NCBI GenBank assembly: GCA_026399735.1
Contig: JAPLQK010000019.1
Location: 1-47,326 of the forward strand
Direction: 5' to 3'
Origin: Pseudomonadota bacterium
Lineage (GTDB): Bacteria > Pseudomonadota > Gammaproteobacteria > Burkholderiales > Gallionellaceae
DNA length: 47,326 nt
A model generated the notes under the pieces. The model did no database searches and was not told where the DNA came from. It saw only the letters and a list, made by a program, of their open reading frames with translations. Both the position numbers and the translations under genes were made by a program. Of the stretch, positions 8,610 to 17,000 are shown piece by piece; the stretch's first letter is position 1; each line of letters opens with the position of its first letter.

Positions 8610-10340
8610 GTGGAAGATATTCGCGACACCCAATTCTGTTGCAGGATGCGTGTGCTTTGCCAGCGCTGGAATGAGCTGGACGTGCAGAAAAAACTGCATA
8701 TCCTGATTCAGGGTTCACTTATTATCCTGTTCGTGATTTCAACGCACTGGGTAATCGGGCGTTTCGAGGGGCAGATCATTCGTCATGCTGAGCAACGCGC
8801 AAATCAAATTGCAGACGGGCTGATTAACGGCATGAACATGCTGATGTTGACCGGAACTATTTCGAACCCGGACAACCGCACTTTGCTGCTGGATAAAATG
8901 CGCAAATCCGACGGGATACGGGAATTGCGTATCGTGCGAGGGCCGTCGGTGATTGCACAGTTCGGGCCCGGATTGCCTGAAGAACAGGCGCAGGACGAAA
9001 TGGATCGCACGGTGCTCGCTACGGGTAAATCAGCTTTCATGCGTGTAGACGTGCCAGGTAGCCCGCCGGTATTGCGTGTGGTTGTACCTTTCATCGCGCT
9101 TCAGAATTTTCGCGGCACGAATTGTTTATCTTGTCATCATGCTGTCGGGGGCAGCGTCAATGGCTTGGCCAGTGTCAGTATCGATTTGAGTCAGGATATG
9201 GCGAACCTGGACGAAATCAAGCGGAAATTATGGATAGGACATATCGTTGTCCAGATATTCCTGTCGTGGCTGATCTGGCTGTTTGTGCGCAATCTGATTG
9301 AGCGCAATATTGCGCATCCCGTCAAAAAATTACAGCTCACAATGTCAGAGATTCAGCGCAGCAACGATTTGACAAAACGTGCCGATGTGGACGAACAGAA
9401 TCCTGATATCGGCGAAATGGCGCGTACCTTCAACGCGTTGCTGTGCAGCCTGGAACGGGCTAATGAACGCCTGGAACTGTTCGGGAAAATGTTTGAGAAC
9501 AGCAATGAAGCGATTGCCATTACCGATGCCGACAGGCGCATTCTCACTGTTAATCCCGCGTTTGAGCAGATCACACAATACAGTGCCGCCGAGGTTGTGG
9601 GGCAGGATCCGAAGTTGCTCAGTTCCGGCAAACAGACAACGGATTTTTACCGGCTGATGTGGGCAACGATTGAGGTGTCAGGGCAATGGTCAGGGGAGAT
9701 ATGGAACCAGCGCAAGAACGGTGAGATTTATCCTGAGTGGCTGTCCATTGGCGTAATCAAGAATGTTCGGGGGCAGGTGATCAATTACATTGCTTTGTTT
9801 TCTGATATCACCAAGCGCAAAGAGACTGAGCAGCGCATTGAATTCCTGGCACACTACGATGTGCTGACAAAGTTACCCAATCGTGCCTTGTTTGCCGACC
9901 GTCTGGCACACGCCTTAAAGATGGCTCATCGTGGCAATTCAAAAGTGGGCCTGATGTTTCTGGATCTGGATAAGTTCAAGTTGATCAACGATACGCTCGG
10001 GCATCTGGCCGGCGACCAGTTGTTGCAATCCGTTGCACTGCGCTTGCAAAACTGTGTGCGTGAATCGGATATGGTTTGTCGGCAGGGCGGGGACGAATTC
10101 ATGATTTTGCTGGAGGATATACATTCTGCGGAGGATGTGGAAATGGTTGCGCAAAAGATCATGGCCGAAATGTCCATTGCGCATCAATTGGGCGAGGAGA
10201 CGCGGATCGTCAGCTTCAGTATTGGAGCTGCAATTTACCCTGATGATGCAACAGATGATGAAGGTTTGAAGCAATGTGCTGATCAGGCCATGTATCAGGC
10301 CAAGGAAAGTGGCAGGAATAATTTCAAGTTATACCGGTAA
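8610..10340 (+). CDS. Membrane diguanylate cyclase with periplasmic c-type heme site (CxxCH-HAMP-PAS-GGDEF)
   Basis: The protein has 576 residues. TM1 lies at about 29-50 and TM2 at about 209-229. The periplasmic segment between them carries CLSCH (172-176), a standard c-type heme attachment motif in the right compartment for it. HAMP follows at about 230-285, PAS at about 290-405 (FENSNEAIAITDADRRILTVNPAFE), then GGDEF with an intact GGDEF motif and RxxD site (RESD). A redox or gaseous ligand at the heme probably controls c-di-GMP synthesis; this is inferred. The start is uncertain. GTG at 8610 lies 4 nt after orn's stop, ATG at 8646 is the alternative, and neither has a good SD. Confidence 0.88.
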   Translation: MEDIRDTQFCCRMRVLCQRWNELDVQKKLHILIQGSLIILFVISTHWVIGRFEGQIIRHAEQRANQIADGLINGMNMLMLTGTISNPDNRTLLLDKMRKSDGIRELRIVRGPSVIAQFGPGLPEEQAQDEMDRTVLATGKSAFMRVDVPGSPPVLRVVVPFIALQNFRGTNCLSCHHAVGGSVNGLASVSIDLSQDMANLDEIKRKLWIGHIVVQIFLSWLIWLFVRNLIERNIAHPVKKLQLTMSEIQRSNDLTKRADVDEQNPDIGEMARTFNALLCSLERANERLELFGKMFENSNEAIAITDADRRILTVNPAFEQITQYSAAEVVGQDPKLLSSGKQTTDFYRLMWATIEVSGQWSGEIWNQRKNGEIYPEWLSIGVIKNVRGQVINYIALFSDITKRKETEQRIEFLAHYDVLTKLPNRALFADRLAHALKMAHRGNSKVGLMFLDLDKFKLINDTLGHLAGDQLLQSVALRLQNCVRESDMVCRQGGDEFMILLEDIHSAEDVEMVAQKIMAEMSIAHQLGEETRIVSFSIGAAIYPDDATDDEGLKQCADQAMYQAKESGRNNFKLYR

Positions 10341-10369
10341 TTCTGAACGGTGCGGCATCCGGGCAGGCG

Positions 10370-10375
10370 TATAAT
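10370..10375 (+). promoter_or_regulatory. Candidate -10 box of the usp gene
   Basis: A perfect TATAAT lies 35 nt upstream of the usp start codon. No good -35 is present at 16-18 nt, so the promoter may depend on an activator. The box is followed by a short leader with GAGGAG before the gene. Confidence 0.4.
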
Positions 10376-10410
10376 TTCAATTCAACCTTAGTAAATACGA
10401 GGAGATTGTG

Positions 10411-10851
10411 ATGTATAAACGCATTCTGGTTCCGATTGATGGCAGCGCCACGTCCGACAGGGCATTGCAGGAGGCCATCAAGTTAATTGATGCTCAGCCC
10501 GTGCAGTTGCGTCTGTTGCATGTGGTCGATGATCTGCAATTTCTCGATACTGAGGGCTACGTAGACTATGCGGAGCTGCGCGAATTGACCCGGAAAATAG
10601 GTGAGCGTTCACTGGCGAAGGCCCGCGAAGTTGCGCAGCAGGCCGATATTACGGTAGAAACGTCATTGCTTGAAGCTAACGGTGAGCGCATCGCGAAGGT
10701 GATCGACGCAGAGGCCAACAGTTGGTCAGCGGATCTGATTGTGATCGGCACGCATGGCCGTTCAGGATTTAATCACCTGCTGTTCGGCAGCGTCGCTGAA
10801 GGCGTGGTGCGCGGTGCAACAATTCCGGTGCTGCTGGTGCGCAGCGAATAA
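10411..10851 (+). CDS. Universal stress protein, UspA family
   Basis: The 146-residue single-domain USP begins with MYKRILVPIDGSATSDRAL. Near its C-terminus it has GTHGRSGFNHLLFGSVAEGVV, which fits the ATP-binding G-x2-G-x9-G-S pattern, and ends TIPVLLVRSE. Proteins of this class are cytoplasmic dimers linked to survival under energy or oxygen stress. The start is the ATG at 10411, preceded by AGGAG with 6-nt spacing; the GTG immediately upstream is in frame but too close to that site. It stands alone between two diguanylate cyclase genes, which suggests a common stress theme. Confidence 0.93.
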   Translation: MYKRILVPIDGSATSDRALQEAIKLIDAQPVQLRLLHVVDDLQFLDTEGYVDYAELRELTRKIGERSLAKAREVAQQADITVETSLLEANGERIAKVIDAEANSWSADLIVIGTHGRSGFNHLLFGSVAEGVVRGATIPVLLVRSE

Positions 10852-10909
10852 CAGCAAAGTATAGTATAATTGTCGGCTTTTTAAAGTCGAGATATACGAT
10901 AAAGATACG

Positions 10910-12361
10910 ATGCTTGATACGACCATCATATTTCCCTGGAACTCAAATTTCGAAACCGGCATCGCCGTGGTCGACGAGCAGCATCAGAAGCTGGTCGATC
11001 TTCTGAACCAGCTGGCCAGCCATCTGGCTTATGGCGCCGATACGCCGGAGCTGAATCGTGTTTTTGATGAGTTGGCAGACTATGCTGTGTATCACTTCAA
11101 GACCGAAGAGGCTATCTGGCGCAAGTCGTTGCCTGACGATGAGATGTCGCTGGAGCACGAACAGACTCATCGGGATTTTGTCGACGAGGTTATTAAACTC
11201 AAGGGAGGGCAACATACTTTCTCTGGCGATAAAATGGTCGATGAAATCGTCTCATTCCTGACACACTGGCTGGCCTTTCATATTCTTGAGGCGGACAAGC
11301 ACATGGCGAGTGTCGTGCTCTCGTTGCAACAGGGCCATAGCCTGAAAGTTGCCAAGGAAAAGGCGCGCACGGTGATGAGTAGTGCGACGCACGTGCTGAT
11401 TGAAACGGTGCTGACCATGTACGACACCATGTCGTCCCGCACGTTGCAATTGATGCGTGAAATCGCCGAGCGCGAGCAGGCTGAGGAGCGATTGCGCCTG
11501 TCCAGAAACGTCATCGACAGCACACTTGAGGCCGTATTTATCACCGATGCCACTGGCCGACTCATCGACACCAATCCTGCCTTCTGTCAGGATGTGCAGC
11601 GTGAGCATGAGCAGATCATCGGGATGGACATCAGGCAGATCAAGCCGGCATTGTTCAGCCAGGAAAAGATGGATGAAATCTGGCAGGAAGCTGCCGATAG
11701 TGGCCATTGGGCGGGGGAGTTGCTCGGACGCAATGAGCAGGGTGCAGCGGAGTCGGTTTGGCTGGCGCTGTCCTCCGTTAAGGATAAGCTGGGTGTGGTT
11801 ACCCACTACGTAGGGCTGTTGTCTTCCATTTCGCAGTTGCTTCATCGCCAGCACAGTCTGGAAGAAGCGGCGCATCATGATGCTCTGACCGGATTGCCGA
11901 ACCGCCGCTTGCTGTATGACAGACTAAATCAGGCGATTCTGCGCAGCAATCGCAACGGCTTGTGCCTTGCGGTGTGTTATCTCGATCTGGATGGTTTCAA
12001 ACAGGTGAATGACACGCTGGGACATGAAGCGGGCGATGAAGTGTTGCGCAGTGTTGCCAAACGTCTGAATAAATTGTTACGCGGTGAAGACACCGTCGCG
12101 CGTCTGGGCGGAGACGAATTTGTGTTGCTGCTGGGTGATCTGGATCAGGGGGTAGATGCCGGTTTGTTGCTGAACAGGTTGTTGCAGGACATCGCTCAGC
12201 CGATACCGGTTGAGGATACGTCGGTGCTGGTAACCGCCAGTATCGGTGTGACGTTCTATTCTTCGGAGCATAAAACCCCTGAACAGTTGCTGAAATATGC
12301 TGACGAGGCGATGTACATCGCCAAGAAAAATGGCAAGTCGCGTTACCATTTTTACAGTTAA
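10910..12361 (+). CDS. Hemerythrin-PAS-GGDEF diguanylate cyclase
   Basis: The 483-residue soluble protein starts with a complete bacteriohemerythrin domain (8-135). All seven diiron ligands are present: H25, H62, E66, H83, H87, H124 and D129. A linker helix leads to a PAS domain (about 195-310) and a GGDEF domain (about 318-482) with GGDEF at 400-404 and an RxxD site (R391, D394). Hemerythrin domains bind O2 reversibly at a diiron centre, and in Vibrio a hemerythrin-GGDEF protein changes cyclase activity with redox state. The same logic is likely here. A TATAAT lies at 10865-10870. No clear SD precedes the ATG. It converges with the CZB-GGDEF gene. Confidence 0.92.
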   Translation: MLDTTIIFPWNSNFETGIAVVDEQHQKLVDLLNQLASHLAYGADTPELNRVFDELADYAVYHFKTEEAIWRKSLPDDEMSLEHEQTHRDFVDEVIKLKGGQHTFSGDKMVDEIVSFLTHWLAFHILEADKHMASVVLSLQQGHSLKVAKEKARTVMSSATHVLIETVLTMYDTMSSRTLQLMREIAEREQAEERLRLSRNVIDSTLEAVFITDATGRLIDTNPAFCQDVQREHEQIIGMDIRQIKPALFSQEKMDEIWQEAADSGHWAGELLGRNEQGAAESVWLALSSVKDKLGVVTHYVGLLSSISQLLHRQHSLEEAAHHDALTGLPNRRLLYDRLNQAILRSNRNGLCLAVCYLDLDGFKQVNDTLGHEAGDEVLRSVAKRLNKLLRGEDTVARLGGDEFVLLLGDLDQGVDAGLLLNRLLQDIAQPIPVEDTSVLVTASIGVTFYSSEHKTPEQLLKYADEAMYIAKKNGKSRYHFYS

Positions 12362-12481
12362 CCTCAGTAGTGCCGGTATAACAGCCCCCTGCAAACCTGC
12401 TTCAAGTCATCCCCGCTCGATTACGCGAATAAAACCTTTTGGCACTTTGTTGATGGCGTGTTACGGTAATGCGCCAGGCGG

Positions 12482-13396
12482 TCAATCAGTATTAGTGTCC
12501 CAGGCGCACACGCAATTGCGTCCCTGCGCTTTGGCACACAACAATGCGTGATCGGCCCGTTCGATCGCGTCGGAAATTGATTCATTAATGCCTATTTGCG
12601 TCACACCAAACGAGGCGCTCACGCTAATTGTCCTGCCTTCAGCTATTTCGATCTGATGAGCGGATAAATTTTCTCGGATACGGTTTAAAAATTGCTCTGC
12701 CTCATTCAGTTTGGTATCCGGGAGGCAAAGCAAAAACTCTTCTCCTCCATACCGGAATGTGATGTCATAAGCTCTCAATTGTTTCATCAAGAATCCGGCC
12801 ACTGCGCTTAATACTTTGTCGCCCGCAGGATGTCCGTATTGATCATTCACCTGCTTGAAATGATCCAGATCGACAATACTCAGAGAACAGGAACAAGAGC
12901 CGCGACGGACTCGCTCAGCTTCTTCGCGCAATCTGGATTCCATGGTGTGTCTGTTCCAGGCGCCCGTCAAATGATCGACCGTACAGATTTGCTGCAATAG
13001 TTCGCTTTGACAGTGCCGGATGGCCAGCTTGAAATCCAGTGAGGTATCCACAAAGGTCTCATAAGCGTTTTGTCGCGACGCGCTTGCTGACTGAAGCTGA
13101 AGGGCGTTCAGTAATTTTCGGGCCGCATCGTGCATCTCCTTGTGCGGATCAGACAATTGCCTGATATTGGGCAGGCACGTCAGCAACGCTTCAGGCAACG
13201 AGCCAAACCATCGACCAAATTCGCAGGTCAAATGTGCATCCGGATTCATATAGACAAAAGTGTCTTGTTCCTGACAAATGATCATGCGGTGAAAATCTTT
13301 AAGCCACTGCTGATGCATGGCAAGCGAACGATCCAACTCCTTTATGATGGACAACGCCTCGTTGGTATCGATAGATTTACTTTGTTGCTGTTGCAT
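12482..13396 (-). CDS. dgcZ-like: CZB-GGDEF diguanylate cyclase (DgcZ-like zinc sensor)
   Basis: The 304-residue cytoplasmic protein has an N-terminal CZB domain. Its putative zinc ligands H28, C58 (in CEFGRWF), H85 and H89 (PHKEMHDAA) are spaced exactly as H22, C52, H79 and H83 in E. coli DgcZ. DgcZ is held inactive by tightly bound zinc. The GGDEF domain follows at about 138-300 with the active variant FRYGGEEF and an RxxD site (RAYD). An in-frame TTG exists at 13408, but the ATG at 13396 gives the family-like N-terminus. It is on the opposite strand from both neighbours. Zinc or oxidant (for example HOCl, as shown for other CZB proteins) sensing is the likely role. Confidence 0.9.
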   Translation of the reverse strand: MQQQQSKSIDTNEALSIIKELDRSLAMHQQWLKDFHRMIICQEQDTFVYMNPDAHLTCEFGRWFGSLPEALLTCLPNIRQLSDPHKEMHDAARKLLNALQLQSASASRQNAYETFVDTSLDFKLAIRHCQSELLQQICTVDHLTGAWNRHTMESRLREEAERVRRGSCSCSLSIVDLDHFKQVNDQYGHPAGDKVLSAVAGFLMKQLRAYDITFRYGGEEFLLCLPDTKLNEAEQFLNRIRENLSAHQIEIAEGRTISVSASFGVTQIGINESISDAIERADHALLCAKAQGRNCVCAWDTNTD

Positions 13397-13547
13397 AAAC
13401 ACTTTCAATTAAAAACTTTCATTGCCGTCATTTTATCCGATTAAGTCCGTAAGCACTGTAAAACTGGTGCCCGCAAGACACCGCTTGTAGATTCACAATG
13501 CAAGTCGTATCATGTATCAGCATTATCTAATATATGAAAGGCAAGAC

Positions 13548-14030
13548 ATGGACATCGAACAGGAGCAGGCGCTCGGCGAGCTGGCTTATGAGAAAGCACT
13601 CAAATACGAGCTTGATTATGGTTGTTGCCCGCAGTGCGTTTTGGCGACAGTACAGGAAACAGTCGGGATCATCGATGATCAGACGATCAAGGCCAGTCAC
13701 GGTCTTTCAGGTGGCGGCGGTCTTATGGGCGAGGGCATCTGTGGAGCGCTGACCGGCGGACTCATGGCCCTGAGCGCAAAATACGGTCGCGACCGGGATA
13801 AGCTGGACAAGGGACGTTACATCAATAACTTCAAGAAAGCGAAGGAGCTGACCGAACGTTTCCGCGAGGAATTCGGCGGAGTCACTTGTCAGCAGCTTCA
13901 GCAGCAGTTCACGGGGCGCACTTACGACATGTGGAATGCGGCGGAATACAAGGCGTTCGACGAAGCGCGCGGTCAGCAGTGCGCGCGGGCAACCGGGACG
14001 GTAACGCAGTGGGTTATTAAAATGCTTTAG
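13548..14030 (+). CDS. C_GCAxxG_C_C family putative redox protein
   Basis: This 160-residue cytoplasmic protein fits the C_GCAxxG_C_C family. Conserved features are the early YGCCPQCVLATVQ block, the glycine run GLSGGGGLMGEGICGALTGG around the third Cys, and later single cysteines (GGVTCQQL and GQQCAR). The family often sits near redox or metal-handling genes and is thought to carry a metal or disulfide, but its reaction is not established. An upstream in-frame start at 13512 exists; I prefer the ATG at 13548 because AAAGG precedes it. It converges with the large hemerythrin cyclase gene 41 nt away. Confidence 0.82.
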   Translation: MDIEQEQALGELAYEKALKYELDYGCCPQCVLATVQETVGIIDDQTIKASHGLSGGGGLMGEGICGALTGGLMALSAKYGRDRDKLDKGRYINNFKKAKELTERFREEFGGVTCQQLQQQFTGRTYDMWNAAEYKAFDEARGQQCARATGTVTQWVIKML

Positions 14031-14071
14031 AATCAATAAGTTGCAATTATATGGCGGTTTCCCGGCGCAGT

Positions 14072-17000
14072 TTAAGATGGCCTGAATTCATTAAACAGCG
14101 GGAAAAATTTGCGGTCTTCCCGGAGCATGTGCTGAGCGACCACTTCATCCGCCAGGAAATTGACCAGCTCGCCTATGGTGACACCCCCGGCGGCGGCATC
14201 ACTGCGAAGTTGAAGCGCATGATCGACTAACACCTTGTGGGCGCGCACATGTTCATCAAAACCTGCGTAGTGATGCCGGGCCAGTATGGCCTCCTCATCA
14301 TTGAAATGTTGCACCACATGGGCGAGCAGTTTTTCCAGCGCCGAATCAAATCGCTGCGGATACTCTTTTCGCACAAAGGCTGTCTCAATCAGCGTATTGG
14401 CAAGTTCAAACAATTTCCGGTGCGCCTGATCGATGACGGGTTCGCCGCAATCATAGGATTCATGCCAGTTCAGGTGCAGTGCCATGGCATCCTGATCAAT
14501 GGCGGATGCTACGCTGCTGATTTTTGAATCGAAGAAACGAATCAAATTCCGTCCATCTGCTTTCGCCTGATACATCGCAATATCCGCCCATTTGAAAATA
14601 TCTTCCATACCGGCTTTGTGATTAAATAAAACCACGCCGATACTCGAAGTGCAACGATGCTCGACGGCACTTTCTGCTTGTCCTTCCTGCCGGATCGTCA
14701 AAATATAAGGTTCAGCCAGCAAGACGCGGATTTTTTCCGCAATAATGCCGGCCTGCAAGGTTGATTCTGCTTTATCCACATCCAGACGGCTTAGCATCAC
14801 CACAAATTCATCGCCACCAAAACGCGATACCGTATCAATTTCACGTACACAACGGCTGATACGGTGCGCCACTTCGATCAGCAGTAAATCACCCACACCA
14901 TGGCCATGCTGGTCATTTAACGGCTTGAAGTTATCCAGATCAAGGAACATCAGCGCACCATAATGACCGTTGCGACGACTGGCAGCCATCGTTTGCCCTA
15001 GCCGGTCGTTTAGCAGGCGGCGATTGGGGAGCAGCGTCAATGTGTCATAAAAAGCCAGGCTGCGAATTTGCTCTTCTGCCGCACGGCGATCGGAGATGTC
15101 CCGGTTGCCGGCACGCTGTCCGAGATAGTGCCCGGCAGCATCATAGACTGGCCGACACACATGGGATATCCAGCGAATTTCGCCACTTTTTGTACGTATG
15201 CGAAAATCGATCGGTTCCGATACGCCTTGCTCGGATACATGATGGATATGTCCGACATACAGAGGTAAATCATCAGGATGAACAACCTGTGTCAGCAAAC
15301 TCGGATCAGCATAAAATTCGTCTGGCGTGTACCCGCTGATCTGCTCACAGGCGGGCGATATATAGCGGAAAGTATTGTCCGGCAATATCCAATATTCCCA
15401 GTCCGAGGTGAAATCCGCTACCGTGCGGTAGCGTAGTTCGCTTTCCTTCAACGCATCTTCCAGTTGTTTACGTTCGGTGATATCAATACCAAAAGTAACG
15501 AGACCAGTAATTTTATTATCCTCGCGTAGCTCGCTGTTTTGCCAGACGATATAACGCTCTTCTCCAGATTTAGTCAGTATCAGATTCTCGAAGTGTTTGA
15601 GCAGTTCACCTGCTGGCAATCCTTCAAACATCTTCCACACCGCTGGATAGCGATCCCTGGGGACGATTATTTCGAACCAGTTTCGGCCTTTCAGTTCCAG
15701 CATGGAGTAGCCGGTAATCATTTCTGCTGCAGGATTGATCAGCTTAACATTTCCGTTGACATCCAATTCGACAACCATGGCATTGGCAGTATTGATAAGA
15801 TTTTCGGCATAGTCTTTGGTCGATTTCAGAAGGATTTCTGCTTGTTTGCGCTCAGTGACATCGATGAAAGTAGCGATGGCACCCTGCATGATATTATCGA
15901 TCAGAATCGGTTGCGACCAGTACTCCACCGGGATGGCAACGCCCTTTTTAGTCCAGAACACTTCATCAGAAACATGTATTTCCTGATTCCGGCGATAGGC
16001 CTGGTACATTTTACATTCCAACGCCGGATAGCAACTGCCATCCGGATGTGAGTGATGAATGAGGGTATGTATATGTCGGCCTATGACTTCATCGATATTT
16101 TCATACCCGAGAATCCGCAAAAATGCCCGGTTCACAAAGGTACAGTTGCCATTGATATCGACACCATAAGCGCCCTCCGCCATCGAGTTCAGCAGCGAGT
16201 ACATTTGCTGATGGGATTTCTGCAAAGCAATTTCAGTCTGAATACGCGTGGCGATGTCGCTAAAGGTGGCCACATAATTCGTGACGAAGCCATTTTTATC
16301 TTTCACTGCGGTGATGATGAGATGTTCAGGATATTCATCACCGCCACGGCGTCGATTCCAGAGATCGCCTTCCCAGGTACCGCTTTTATCAAGACAGCGC
16401 CACATCGTCGCAAAAAATTCAGCATCGTATCTGCCTGAACTAAGCATGCGGGGCGTTTGCCCTATCGCTTCCTCGGCGGTATAACCGGTAATGGCGGTGA
16501 AGGCCTGATTCACGCGAAGTATTACGTTGCTGGCATTGGTTACGATGATTCCTTCGTCAGATTCAAAGGCGCATGCCGCGATACGAAGCCGGGTGTTCAT
16601 CTTTTGCGATTCACGCAGAAAAATCACGACTGCCGAGACGGCAACGATCAGCATACTGCCGGTGGTCGCGAGCATGAAGAAAAGCCAATACTTTTCAGTG
16701 CCAAAACGCACAAGGTCGTTCAGCGAGCTGTGCACGTAAATGGTAATGGCATTCTCTGCCAGTATTTTGGAGGCAAACACCACAGGCGGAAATTTGTCCT
16801 CAATCAGCACGACCGAAGGGATACTCCCCCATGGGGTGAGTTTCAACGGCTCAAGTTTGCTGCGTTTATAAAGCAGCGTTTTGTCCTTCACTGATAAATT
16901 GGCAACCGGTGCATTGGGCATGTATCGCAACTCATATTGCTTGTCAGGGGCCATGACGATGACCCCGTTGGCATCCGCAATACATACATTTTCCTGTTTT

